From assembly GCA_017411305.1 (NCBI GenBank), contig JAFQQI010000077.1:1-64000 (forward strand): DNA of 64,000 nt, written 5' to 3'. The position numbers and the translations under genes are program-made. Shown in pieces: positions 54,795-63,113 of the stretch; within the stretch, counting starts at the first letter, position 1; each line of letters begins with the position of its first letter. The notes beneath the pieces were generated by a model. The model ran no database searches. It was given only the letters and a program-made list of their open reading frames with translations, and was not told the origin of the DNA. Origin of the DNA: Lachnospiraceae bacterium (GTDB lineage: Bacteria > Bacillota > Clostridia > Lachnospirales > Lachnospiraceae).

Positions 54795-55634
54795 ATGAAT
54801 CAAAAGAAATTTTCTCCCGGCAAGCTATTGCTTCAGCTCCTTCAGGGCTCTCTGATCGGTCTCGGTGCAGTTCTTCCCGGTATTTCAGGCGGTGTTTTAA
54901 GCGTTGTGTTCGGCATCTATAAACCTATGATGGAATTACTTGCTAAACCCCTCAGCCGCTTTAAAACCCATGTGCCCAAGCTGATTCCCTATGTAATAGG
55001 TGCAGCAATCGGCTTCCTTGGGGTCGCAAATATTCTTGCTTATGTTTTGGAAAAATATCCCGCACCTTCCGTATGTCTCTTTATCGGATTAATCGGCGGA
55101 ATGATTCCTTCTCTTTGGAGAGAAGCAGGCGAGCAGGGACGTACAAAAGGTTCTTATTACTCCCTATTCATTGCAATGGCAATTATTTTTGCACTTTTAA
55201 TTACCTTAAACGTAGCCTCCGTAACAATTACTCCCAACTTCGTGTGGTATCTGTTCTGCGGTTGCTGCCTTGCACTAAGCGTAATTGCCCCCGGTATGAG
55301 TTTTTCTACCTTACTGATGCCTCTTGGATTATATACCCCCTTTGTAGACGGAATCGGTCATCTTTCCATGTCCGTTCTGATTCCTGCAGGTATCGGCGCA
55401 TTAGCAACCGTAGTATGCTTATCCAATGCTGTAAATATGTTGTTTGACAAACATTATTCTCTTGCCTTCCATGCAATTATCGGTATTGTAATTGCTGCTA
55501 CCGTAATGATTATTCCCTTTGAAAGCTTTACCGTTTCTGTTACCGGCGCTCTTATTAATGTGTTTTTCCTTGCAGCAGGCGTTGTAATTGCAACACTGTT
55601 AGACAAATTTAACAGCAAGGTAACCGTTGAATAA
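54795..55634 (+). CDS. DUF368 polyprenyl-phosphate transporter (PopT-like)
   Basis: 279 residues from the ATG at 54795-54797, with AGAGG about 9 nt upstream; frames to 54696 or 54765 add a polar tail not seen in the family. Seven to nine membrane helices. Paired inverted repeats: GSLIGLGAVLPGISGGVLSV and LALSVIAPGMSFSTLLMPLG hold the conserved PGxS motifs. DUF368 proteins recycle undecaprenyl phosphate across the membrane in other Firmicutes. Single-gene unit with its own terminator. Confidence 0.88.
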   Translation: MNQKKFSPGKLLLQLLQGSLIGLGAVLPGISGGVLSVVFGIYKPMMELLAKPLSRFKTHVPKLIPYVIGAAIGFLGVANILAYVLEKYPAPSVCLFIGLIGGMIPSLWREAGEQGRTKGSYYSLFIAMAIIFALLITLNVASVTITPNFVWYLFCGCCLALSVIAPGMSFSTLLMPLGLYTPFVDGIGHLSMSVLIPAGIGALATVVCLSNAVNMLFDKHYSLAFHAIIGIVIAATVMIIPFESFTVSVTGALINVFFLAAGVVIATLLDKFNSKVTVE

Positions 55635-55685
55635 TCCATAAACATACTGTCGGCTACTTTGTAAACCGGCCTACAAAAACTACAA

Positions 55686-55713
55686 AACCACGCTGAATCA
55701 TTCCAGCGTGGTT
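55686..55713. terminator. Terminator between convergent DUF368 and membrane-protein genes
   Basis: AACCACGCTG and CAGCGTGGTT pair with an 8-nt loop; T-rich on +, A-rich on the left. Confidence 0.85.
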
Positions 55714-55720
55714 CTTCTTT

Positions 55721-56524
55721 TTATTCTTTTCGATTAACCGATTCATCCTTCGGGAAAAATCTCTTTCTGTTATCCAGAATAAAGCGTCTCAGTTGTGTTT
55801 TATGCTGGCATAATTTTTCTTCACACATGGCACATCGGAGGCTTAAATTGGTTTGATCCGAAAAGCGTTCCGGATGCAGTCTAAAAAGTACTTCCCACTT
55901 TATCAATAGTGCTAATGAAAGTGCTGCAAGACTCCATGCGTAAACATTCTTTACAAAAATCAGAGGCGTAAACATCATGGCAAAATCCCAGTTATATATC
56001 CGGCATGTAGTACAGCATCTGTTTTTCATAAACCAGGTTTGGAAGGGACAGAAAAACAAAATACAAATCATGTCGCAAACCGAATATGCCAAGCTAATCA
56101 ACAACAAAATGCCCGCATCAATCACCCCTGCAAAATATAGTACTCCAATCAATCCGTTTAGCGCAAGCCAAGCCGTTGCTACTGCCGCCGTTCTAAAACC
56201 GGATTGTACTTTGACCTTAGTCAGGGTCTCTTCTGCTGCTACCGGTTTATAATTTCTTGCAAACTGTTTTTGACAACCCATACTTTCGATTCCGGAAGGG
56301 AAAAAACGGAGTATCATTTCTATAAAATATACCAGCCAAATGATATTCAATATCACATGATTCTTTTCCATTCCGCCAAAAAGCGTACCACTCTGTCTGA
56401 TACGGCTTATTATGTAAAGAACTAACGCTGTCAAAAACAAAGCCGAACGGTAAAACAGCTTTAAATAATGCAGAATCATTGTTTTTGACATCTTCTTCCT
56501 CTTGCTTTTTTGTTTCATATCCAA
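55721..56524 (-). CDS. Uncharacterised membrane protein with two cysteine clusters
   Basis: 267 residues; TTG start with AAAGG 6 nt upstream, an ATG two codons later is an alternative. Two helices near residues 25-75, then two or three between 115 and 215. Cysteine groups are NRCCTTCRIYNWDFAMM (residues ~167-183) and CAMCEEKLCQHK (residues ~232-243); the spacing could hold a metal or iron-sulfur cluster. The Lys-rich N terminus and the last 40 residues should face the cytoplasm. I do not recognise the family. Neighbours give no hint. Confidence 0.7.
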   Translation of the reverse strand: MDMKQKSKRKKMSKTMILHYLKLFYRSALFLTALVLYIISRIRQSGTLFGGMEKNHVILNIIWLVYFIEMILRFFPSGIESMGCQKQFARNYKPVAAEETLTKVKVQSGFRTAAVATAWLALNGLIGVLYFAGVIDAGILLLISLAYSVCDMICILFFCPFQTWFMKNRCCTTCRIYNWDFAMMFTPLIFVKNVYAWSLAALSLALLIKWEVLFRLHPERFSDQTNLSLRCAMCEEKLCQHKTQLRRFILDNRKRFFPKDESVNRKE

Positions 56525-56624
56525 TCATAACCTTTCATTTTTCAAAAATACTTTCTAAACTATAACATTTTCTTAACGACAAAACAATATCCACATATTC
56601 AGGCTAATACTACGTGCAATCTAT

Positions 56625-56653
56625 TTGCAAACCTTTCCAACACATGCTATAAT
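56625..56653 (+). promoter_or_regulatory. Promoter of the second degV gene
   Basis: TTGCAA (56625-56630) and TATAAT (56648-56653) at 17 bp, with TGC before the -10, 53 bp before the ATG. Confidence 0.75.
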
Positions 56654-56705
56654 TAGTTTGATGTTCAAACAGACATCATTGATGATTTTTGAGAGGATAC
56701 ATACC

Positions 56706-57587
56706 ATGAGAGATTTTTGTATAACCACCGATTCTAATTCGGATTTACCGAAAGAATATATAGACAAATTTGAAACGGTCATCATTCCTCAGTACTACTC
56801 CTTCGGGGATACGGTATACGGTGATGAACTTCATATGCCTCCCAAAGATTTTTACGAGCGCATGAAAGGCGGCGAGCTTCCTCAGTCTCAAGCAAATAAT
56901 CCTGCTGTTATCGAAGAGAAATTCCGCTCAGTTTTGGACAAGGGAATGGATATTATCCATATCGCATTTTCCTCCGGTTTAAGCGGAAGCTACAATAATG
57001 TTTGTATGGTTGCAAGAGAACTGACCGAAGAATATCCCGGTGCACAGATTACAGTTATTGATTCTCTGAATGTTTCCTTAGGTGAATCATTAATGGTAAT
57101 TTACGCTAACAAATTAAAAGAAAGCGGTGCCTCTTATGATAAAATTGTATTGGCACTTGGTGATTTTAAAAATCATATCAATGTCCAGTTTACGGTAGAT
57201 GATCTGTTCCACCTTCTAAGAGGCGGACGTGTTTCCAGAACCACTGCTGTGGTAGGAAGTGCCCTTAACTTAAAGCCTTTCCTCTATGTAAACAATTTAG
57301 GAGCCCTTTCCTCAGACGGCACTGCCCGTGGCAGGAAAAAATCGCTTCGTACACTGATAGACCGCATGAAAGCAACCTTAGATGATAATACAGACTTTAC
57401 TTTGCCGGTAGGCATTGTACACGGTAACTGCTATGAAGATGCAGAAAGCGTTGCGGAAATGGTAAAATCACTTACTCCTTTCAGTAACGTTATTATCAAT
57501 GATATCAGTCCCAGCATCGGCACCCATGCCGGTCCGGGTGCACTGGGCGTTATTTATTACGGACAGCCCAAGCAACCACCCAAATAA
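56706..57587 (+). CDS. DegV family fatty-acid-binding protein (second)
   Basis: 293 residues from the ATG at 56706-56708, with GAGAGG about 10 nt upstream. TTDSNSDLPKEYI at the start, SSGLSGSYNNVCMVA near residue 95, and the acyl-pocket stretch LLRGGRVSRTTAVVGSALNLKPFL; it ends GTHAGPGALGVIYYG. The motif set is closer to the family consensus than that of the first DegV, so two specificities are possible. Confidence 0.92.
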   Translation: MRDFCITTDSNSDLPKEYIDKFETVIIPQYYSFGDTVYGDELHMPPKDFYERMKGGELPQSQANNPAVIEEKFRSVLDKGMDIIHIAFSSGLSGSYNNVCMVARELTEEYPGAQITVIDSLNVSLGESLMVIYANKLKESGASYDKIVLALGDFKNHINVQFTVDDLFHLLRGGRVSRTTAVVGSALNLKPFLYVNNLGALSSDGTARGRKKSLRTLIDRMKATLDDNTDFTLPVGIVHGNCYEDAESVAEMVKSLTPFSNVIINDISPSIGTHAGPGALGVIYYGQPKQPPK

Positions 57588-57611
57588 ATCACAATACATA
57601 ATCAAAAATTC

Positions 57612-57634
57612 ACCCCGGTACAATGTACCGGGGT
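57612..57634. terminator. Terminator between degV and the ClC gene
   Basis: ACCCCGGTACA and TGTACCGGGGT pair around one unpaired base; flanks are A- and T-rich. Confidence 0.82.
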
Positions 57635-57655
57635 ATTTATTTCGTACATACATAT

Positions 57656-58930
57656 TTAATGAGCTGCTTTGTTTACAAAGTTTGTCTCTGTTTTAGAATA
57701 CATAATCTTTTGGGAACGATATAGGCCATAGTAGCCGGAAAGCATATAACTCACCGCAATCGTTGTCAAATAATACGGCATGCCATCGAATCCAAACAAT
57801 TCAAAAGAAATCAAAAGGGAAGTAATCGGACAATTTGTCACTCCGCAAAATAATCCCACCATACCGCAAGCAGTTACCAGCGCTACGGGAAGTCCCAGTA
57901 ACGACGCTACTACGCAGCCAAGTGCTGCACCGATACAAAAGGACGGAATAATTTCTCCTCCCTTAAAGCCGGCACCAAGGGTCAATGCCGTAAAAAGCAT
58001 TTTTAATAGAAAGGTATAGACTTCTGTCTTTTCCGTATGGAAAATACTCTCAATAATTTCCTGTCCGGAGCCTAAATATAAGTCTGTCTGCAATATCAAA
58101 GACAATATTACTACTATACATCCTGCTACCGCTATCCTGATATAAGGATTCTTAAAGAAACTTTTGTACACATGTTCCGCTGTATGGAGCATAATACAAA
58201 ATACAATACTGATTCCGCCTACCAATGCTCCAAATGCAATAATCTTAAAAAAATTCACCGGATTAATTGCCGGCACTACTGATACCGGAAAACGTTCCGG
58301 TGCAACCTTTAGGGCATCTGCAACAAAATGGGCTATCATGGCTGCCGTTACACTGGGCACCAGTGCAGAATAATGCATAATACCGATACTGATTACTTCT
58401 AACGCAAAAATAGCTGCTGCCATTGGCGTTCCGAACAGCGCGGAGAAACCCGCACTCATACCGCACATAATGATAATATGTCTGTCATTTGCATTCAGCT
58501 TAAGAACCTTACCAAGTTGATTAGCAATGCTTCCGCCTAACTGAAGTGCTGCTCCCTCTCTTCCCGCTGAGCCTCCGCATAAATGGGTGAATACCGTAGT
58601 CACAAAAATGAGCGGTGCCATCTTAAACGGAATGTCCGTAGAAGAATGGATAGAAGATATTACCATATTGGTTCCGCTGTCATCCGCATTTTTAAAAAAC
58701 CGGTAAAGGAAAACAATCAATAAGCCTGCTAACGGAAGCCCCCAGAGAATGACCGGGTACTGCTTTCGCAGTTCCGTAACAAATACCAGCGTATGGCCAA
58801 ACAGAGAACTGATGGTTCCCACAATCAATCCGATGCCAACACTGATAAGCAGCCACTTCAAAAGTCTTCTTATCACAAACGCACTTCGAGAGACATAATA
58901 ATTAGCTTTCTTTTGTATTTCTTCCAACAT
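57656..58930 (-). CDS. ClC family anion channel/antiporter
   Basis: 424 residues, about 10-12 helices. The gating glutamate is in GGSAGREGAALQLGG (GREGx motif) and the helix-F to N elements GAGFKGGEIIPSFCIGAALG and LFCGVTNCPITSLL are clear. The first selectivity segment reads SGTNMVISSIH instead of the canonical GSGIP of chloride ClCs, resembling the fluoride-exporting ClC-F branch, which I cannot confirm. No regulatory CBS domains; no fluoride riboswitch seen in the 45-bp upstream gap. Confidence 0.85.
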   Translation of the reverse strand: MLEEIQKKANYYVSRSAFVIRRLLKWLLISVGIGLIVGTISSLFGHTLVFVTELRKQYPVILWGLPLAGLLIVFLYRFFKNADDSGTNMVISSIHSSTDIPFKMAPLIFVTTVFTHLCGGSAGREGAALQLGGSIANQLGKVLKLNANDRHIIIMCGMSAGFSALFGTPMAAAIFALEVISIGIMHYSALVPSVTAAMIAHFVADALKVAPERFPVSVVPAINPVNFFKIIAFGALVGGISIVFCIMLHTAEHVYKSFFKNPYIRIAVAGCIVVILSLILQTDLYLGSGQEIIESIFHTEKTEVYTFLLKMLFTALTLGAGFKGGEIIPSFCIGAALGCVVASLLGLPVALVTACGMVGLFCGVTNCPITSLLISFELFGFDGMPYYLTTIAVSYMLSGYYGLYRSQKIMYSKTETNFVNKAAH

Positions 58931-58975
58931 AAACTATACCCGTTTAAGAATTCCTGTCCTTCATTACTTATTATT

Positions 58976-59827
58976 TTACAAGTATTTTCTCATAGCAGCT
59001 TCCACTACATGACCTACCAGCACAGAAGTTGTTACACTTCCCGCACCTCCCGGCACAGGAGTAATGGCATCTACAATAGTCTCTGCCTCATCATACTTTA
59101 CATCACCGCAAAGCTTGCCTTCTTCATTTATATTGATTCCTACATCAATCACTACCTGACCGGAACGCAAATAAGAACCGTCAATCACACCTGCGCGCCC
59201 TGCTGCCACAATCACAATATCCGCTTCTTTTACTACAGAAGGCATGTCCTTGGTTTTCGTATGGCAAACTGTTACGGTAGCATTCTTCTTAATAAGCATC
59301 ATGGCTGCAGGCTTGCCTACTACCAGGCTTCTTCCTATTACCACTGCTTTTTTGCCGGTGCAATCAATTCCGTAATGATCTAAAATTTCCATACAGCCTT
59401 GAGGGGTACAAGGCGGGAATCCCTGCGCTTTTCCGGCAAATACACCGGCCAATGAACCGTCAGTAATGCCATCTACATCCTTTTCAAAATCAAGAGCATT
59501 TATGATCTTCTCCTCATTTAAATGCTTGGGCAACGGGCGGAACAACAATACGCCGTGAATCTTTTCATCCTTATTTACCTGCTCAATCACTGCAAGAAGT
59601 GCTTCCTCCGTTACATCTGCCGGGAGCAAAAACTTTTCGTATGCCACACCTAATGTCTCGCAGCGTTTGGTAGCGCCTCTTTCGTAAGAAATATCGTCCT
59701 CACGCTCACCTACTCTGATAATTCCAAGTGTAGGTGTGATTCCTTTTTCATTTAAAGTAGCTACGTTTGCTTTAATCTTTTCATTCATAGCAGCGGTTAC
59801 TTCTTTTCCTAATAACTGTTTTGCCAT
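58976..59827 (-). CDS. folD: Methylene-THF dehydrogenase (FolD family, cyclohydrolase residues lost)
   Basis: 283 residues. NADP-binding VVIGRSLVVGKPAAMML and the family C terminus DAITPVPGGAGSVTTSVL are present. In standard FolD the cyclohydrolase residues are the Lys four after Tyr (YVxxK) and the Gln of GILVQLPLP. Here the segments read SYERGATKRCE (Tyr48, Ala52) and GVLLFRPLP (Phe96): both are missing. The dehydrogenase half looks intact. The next gene encodes a separate cyclohydrolase-type enzyme, so the two steps may be split. Confidence 0.88.
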   Translation of the reverse strand: MAKQLLGKEVTAAMNEKIKANVATLNEKGITPTLGIIRVGEREDDISYERGATKRCETLGVAYEKFLLPADVTEEALLAVIEQVNKDEKIHGVLLFRPLPKHLNEEKIINALDFEKDVDGITDGSLAGVFAGKAQGFPPCTPQGCMEILDHYGIDCTGKKAVVIGRSLVVGKPAAMMLIKKNATVTVCHTKTKDMPSVVKEADIVIVAAGRAGVIDGSYLRSGQVVIDVGININEEGKLCGDVKYDEAETIVDAITPVPGGAGSVTTSVLVGHVVEAAMRKYL

Positions 59828-59900
59828 TTTACAGCCTCCGATTTTATTATTTCTGTTTTTACTGTTAAATTTTCTTACGCCTGCGTTTTCAGTTCGGCCA

Positions 59901-60530
59901 CTATCTCAGCCTGCTGTTAACGCTCATAAATACCGCATCTGCCTTAGCGGAATAAGTCTCTATCATTTCTTCAGCTTCTGCATTTAATGCCTCCGCATAT
60001 TCACGGTTAGCCATGGATTTCGTATTAATAAATACATTTAAAGACGCACCAAGAAGCGCCGCCCTGCAAAAAGCCGCACCTACTCCCGCATCGCTCAAGG
60101 CAATCACACTGCCTTTCTCTGCGAATTCTTCTATAATATCTATAGCTTCACAACATTTCTTCATGATTTCCATAGGAACCGAGCAGGCATCTTTTAAAAC
60201 AATTTCCATCACTCTTGCTTTCTCTGCTCTTTCTTCCTCAGTATCCTTGGGCATACCGTATGCCTTAGATAAGGGTTCAAACACCCTTGCATCCTCCTCT
60301 ACCAGATGAAGGAAATCCTTCTGAAGCGCATCTGCCTTTTCTTTCAAAGCAATGATATCAGCCTCAACAGTAGTGTATTTCTTTTTGCCCACAGTCAGGC
60401 TGCCTACCATGTTTCCGAGAGCTGTTCCAATAGCTCCCACAAGTGCTGATGCACCGCCGCCCCCGGGGACGGGGGCTTTGGTGGATAATATTTCAACAAA
60501 ATCTTCACATGTGTATGTTGTAAAACTCAT
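59901..60530 (-). CDS. fchA: Methenyl-THF cyclohydrolase/cyclodeaminase family protein
   Basis: 209 residues, all-helical FTCD_C family. LSTKAPVPGGGGASALVGAIGTALGNMVGSLTVGKKKY opens the domain, with the glycine-rich loop; NVFINTKSMANREYAEALNAEAEEMI closes it. In acetogens and purine or one-carbon pathways it hydrolyses methenyl-THF. GGAGG lies before the ATG. It comes 73 nt upstream of folD in the same direction, and folD lacks its own cyclohydrolase residues. Confidence 0.85.
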   Translation of the reverse strand: MSFTTYTCEDFVEILSTKAPVPGGGGASALVGAIGTALGNMVGSLTVGKKKYTTVEADIIALKEKADALQKDFLHLVEEDARVFEPLSKAYGMPKDTEEERAEKARVMEIVLKDACSVPMEIMKKCCEAIDIIEEFAEKGSVIALSDAGVGAAFCRAALLGASLNVFINTKSMANREYAEALNAEAEEMIETYSAKADAVFMSVNSRLR

Positions 60531-60629
60531 AGTAACCTCCGATGATAAGTAATTTGTTCTATCATAGAGTGTACTATTTTATGGCAAAACTTGCAATCAT
60601 TACCTTAGGTTTTATCCGGGGCTTTTCTG

Positions 60630-61091
60630 CTACATTGTCTTGTTGCAGTATAATCTTGCAAAGAACAGGCAAAGTGCATACACACCCAAAATCACAAGAA
60701 TCGTATTTAAAACCATTTCACTGATAAATCCTGCAGCAAGAAGTCCAACATACAGGATAATGAACATGGCATAGCCTGTATAAGACCATGTCTTAAGACC
60801 AATCATTTTGTTACGCTCATCGTTTTCATAAATTTCTTTTTCTTTCAGTAGCTTTTCGTTCTTCAGTGTACGGATATTGCGGATAATGGTTATGATAGCC
60901 GCCACAATCAGTCCGGTTCCTACCCCACTGTAAAATCCGCTCAGGTAATCGCTTAACTCTACAGGCAGGAAACCACCCACGCCAATTACAGCTGAAGTCA
61001 CTCCCAAAACTGCCAGACATACACTATAGATAATTCTGTTTTTAATTCTCTTTTCTACTGTTTTTCCTACTTTTGCATTTTCTAATAACAT
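60630..61091 (-). CDS. Small four-helix membrane protein, regulator partner
   Basis: 153 residues from the ATG at 61089-61091 with AGGAGG 8 nt upstream. Helices about 20-45, 55-75, 100-122 and 127-147; a charged loop KNEKLLKEKEIYENDERNKM lies between helices 2 and 3. The YENDERN segment is typical of DUF2178-like proteins encoded next to XRE regulators. Follows the XRE gene by 64 nt; the pair is one operon. Function unknown. Confidence 0.75.
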   Translation of the reverse strand: MLLENAKVGKTVEKRIKNRIIYSVCLAVLGVTSAVIGVGGFLPVELSDYLSGFYSGVGTGLIVAAIITIIRNIRTLKNEKLLKEKEIYENDERNKMIGLKTWSYTGYAMFIILYVGLLAAGFISEMVLNTILVILGVYALCLFFARLYCNKTM

Positions 61092-61155
61092 TTTGATATC
61101 CTCCTGATTATGTTTTTTATTATCATTTTGTGATTGTACTTTTCCAAATAAATTA

Positions 61156-61362
61156 TTATGCTTCCGTATCTTCCTCAAATATAAATACTTCTTCTATTGC
61201 TTTCCCGAAATACTTTGCTATTTCATGTGCCAGTAAAAGTGAGGCATTGTATTTTCCGTTTTCTAAAGAGATAATGGTCTGTCTTGTAACGGAAACCGCT
61301 GCCGCCAATTCTTCTTGAGAAATTCTCTTTTCTTTTCTCAGCTCTTTAATATAGTTTTTCAT
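61156..61362 (-). CDS. XRE family regulator, YozG-like
   Basis: 68 residues, a single helix-turn-helix: [68 protein letters not shown] lies 5 nt before the ATG. This small family usually comes with a membrane partner, as here. The three spaced repeats in its own promoter suggest autoregulation. Confidence 0.9.
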   Translation of the reverse strand: MKNYIKELRKEKRISQEELAAAVSVTRQTIISLENGKYNASLLLAHEIAKYFGKAIEEVFIFEEDTEA

Positions 61363-61409
61363 GTTACTCCTTCCTCTTTTATGATGTATTTTTATTTTGT
61401 ATAGTTAAC

Positions 61410-61475
61410 TTTACATTTGAAGTATAGCTCGCTTTACATTTTATGTCAAGTATATTTTACATTTTTTTGTAAATA
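61410..61475 (-). promoter_or_regulatory. Promoter and operator array of the XRE operon
   Basis: Minus strand TTGACA (61444-61449) and TATACT (61421-61426) at 17 bp. TTTACATTT (+ strand) occurs three times at 61410, 61433 and 61456, exactly 23 bp apart: one downstream of the -10, one in the spacer, one upstream of the -35. The third is followed by TGTAAA, giving an inverted repeat. This suggests co-operative self-repression. Confidence 0.85.
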
Positions 61476-61544
61476 AATAGTAATGTGAATCTTTAATCTT
61501 TAATTTTGTCGTAATGTGAATTTTTTGGAGTATTCAATGCTTGA
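61476..61544. other. AT-rich spacer with a direct repeat
   Basis: TAATGTGAA(T) occurs at 61481 and 61512, 31 bp apart, between the XRE promoter and element B. No gene is seen. Confidence 0.45.
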
Positions 61545-61894
61545 TTCTGTATGAATTAGGATATATTTAAGATTTTTTAGATTTTTATCCTGGAAAAAAT
61601 GCAGTTTTTTAATAAAATCACTTGATACGTAAGAACAAAGTAGGATAAGATTTTGTATTTTGAGAATTTTATCCTATATTTTAACTGAAAAATTGATTTT
61701 ATAAGATATATTCCTCTTGTTCCATAGAAAAATCTAGGATAAATTATCGCATTTTTATGTTTTTATCGCACAAGTAGTTTACATAAAATATTTGAGGTGC
61801 TTTTTTTATTATGAAATGTAGGATAAAAGACAAGCTTTCTAAATTCTTATCCAATTGGTCGAAAAGATTGTTTTGCAAATTAATTCGTATAGAT
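61545..61894 (-). repeat. 350-nt multi-site element, copy B (inverted)
   Basis: The reverse complement aligns with copy A throughout. + strand half-sites: AGGATA(T) 61558 / TTATCCT 61585; AGGATAA 61642 / TTATCCT 61669; AGGATAA 61736 / TTATCGC 61763; AGGATAA 61820 / TTATCCA 61847. All four pairs are 27 bp start to start, with pair distances 84, 94 and 84, exactly as in copy A. The best-conserved block is 61685-61712, 28 nt with one difference from 39355-39382. No ORF. Confidence 0.85.
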
Positions 61895-61915
61895 ATTTTC
61901 CCATTTTTTCCATAA

Positions 61916-61945
61916 CAAAAACCGCCCCTAGTTGGACGGTTTTTG
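61916..61945 (-). terminator. Terminator of the GNAT gene
   Basis: CAAAAACCG and CGGTTTTTG form the stem with an extended, mismatched inner part; it lies about 60 nt after the GNAT stop and ends in TTTTTG on the minus strand. It separates GNAT from element B. Confidence 0.8.
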
Positions 61946-62006
61946 AAAAATCCTTAACTTAATGACATTGGGTAATGTCCTTCTTCATTGTAACTCCATA
62001 AAAATT

Positions 62007-62957
62007 CTACTTATAATTCCTAAGCGCGCATTCGTCAATCCTGCGCACCACACTATGAGTATAGGGTGTAAAATATTTGTTCCATGCACCGCTTCCCGCA
62101 GGATTATAGCTTTCGAAGTCTACCCCCAAATGGGTTATGCCCTGCTGCCTTAATCTGTCCACCACATAATTCAGCAGATTGGCAAAAACTCCGCTTCCGC
62201 GATACTCCGGCATGCAAAATGCACCACAGATATTTTTCATTTCTTCTTTTTCCGTAACAAAGGTTTCCCCATCATCCGCAATTTCAATAAAGGAAACCGG
62301 CTCGCCATCCAGTTCTGCCACATATACATCTGTTTCACGGTTTTCTGCCCGTATCAGCCACTGCTTAAATTCCTGCTCATTGGAATACATGAAGCAGGGA
62401 CTGCTTCCCAAATGTGCTGATAACTGCCTGCGCATTTCCCTGATTTTGGCAATCTCCTCTTTTGGCAATTCCCTAATATGCAAATCCGGCACAGCGAAGC
62501 AATTAATGCTGCTCATATCTCTTATTGCATCCACGCAACGCATGCCAAACCCATACAGAAAAAAGGTTCGCAGCGCCTGTTCATCATGGGCATACATAGC
62601 AATGGCATGATAAGTGATTCCATGCGCCACCCATTTTTCAGCCGCTGCCTGGTACAGTTTGCGGTAAATCATTTCTCTATTCTCTATCACAGTACCATGG
62701 GCATGAATAGGCGAAAATGTTCCTTTCGCAGCAGTACCAAAGGCATGGTCCCAAGGTCTGTAGCAGCACAAAAATCCTACCATTTTGCCCTGCTCAAAAG
62801 CCGCAACTCCTAAGCTGTTTCCTGCAAACTCACTTAAATCGGGAAGCTCACTTATCTCCGGCAGGTCTTTCACAAACTGTCTCTCTTCTTGGTAATTATC
62901 AAGGGCAATCGCCTTTGCCTCATCAATGTGTTCTTTTTCAAAACTAACAATATTCAT
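62007..62957 (-). CDS. GNAT family N-acetyltransferase
   Basis: 316 residues. AAAGGAG precedes the ATG. The C-terminal half (about 170-316) is the GNAT domain: VAELDGEPVSFIEIADDGE, CGAFCMPEYRGSGVFANLLNYVVDRLRQQG (acetyl-CoA loop RGSGV) and THLGVDFESYNPAGSGAWNKYF. The N-terminal half (VAAFEQGKMVGFLCCYRP) looks like a second, weaker GNAT-like unit. Substrate unknown. Confidence 0.85.
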   Translation of the reverse strand: MNIVSFEKEHIDEAKAIALDNYQEERQFVKDLPEISELPDLSEFAGNSLGVAAFEQGKMVGFLCCYRPWDHAFGTAAKGTFSPIHAHGTVIENREMIYRKLYQAAAEKWVAHGITYHAIAMYAHDEQALRTFFLYGFGMRCVDAIRDMSSINCFAVPDLHIRELPKEEIAKIREMRRQLSAHLGSSPCFMYSNEQEFKQWLIRAENRETDVYVAELDGEPVSFIEIADDGETFVTEKEEMKNICGAFCMPEYRGSGVFANLLNYVVDRLRQQGITHLGVDFESYNPAGSGAWNKYFTPYTHSVVRRIDECALRNYK

Positions 62958-62987
62958 TCAAATCTCTCCTTTTTGACTAACAGAGAG

Positions 62988-63035
62988 TTAAATTACTGTC
63001 ACCCTCCGTAATTGATAGCAACTGATATTTTTCAT
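62988..63035 (-). CDS. Possible 15-codon leader ORF before GNAT gene
   Basis: ATG at 63033-63035 with AAAGGAG upstream (11 nt gap), frame MKNISCYQLRRVTVI and stop at 62988-62990, ending 30 nt before the GNAT start. Too short to call with confidence; it could be a leader peptide or chance. Confidence 0.25.
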   Translation of the reverse strand: MKNISCYQLRRVTVI

Positions 63036-63075
63036 ACACGCATCATCTCCTTTACGATAAAAATATCTATGTAAA

Positions 63076-63091
63076 CACCGGCTATCCGGTG
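63076..63091 (-). terminator. Weak hairpin after the HTH-methyltransferase gene
   Basis: CACCGG (63076-63081) and CCGGTG (63086-63091) pair with a 4-nt loop 22 nt after the stop; no proper T-run follows. Confidence 0.35.
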
Positions 63092-63113
63092 GTATGATAC
63101 AGAAACAATCTAT

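Noticed and set aside
58931-58975. Fluoride riboswitch upstream of the ClC gene
   Set aside because: The gap is 45 bp and shows none of the conserved fluoride-aptamer bases.
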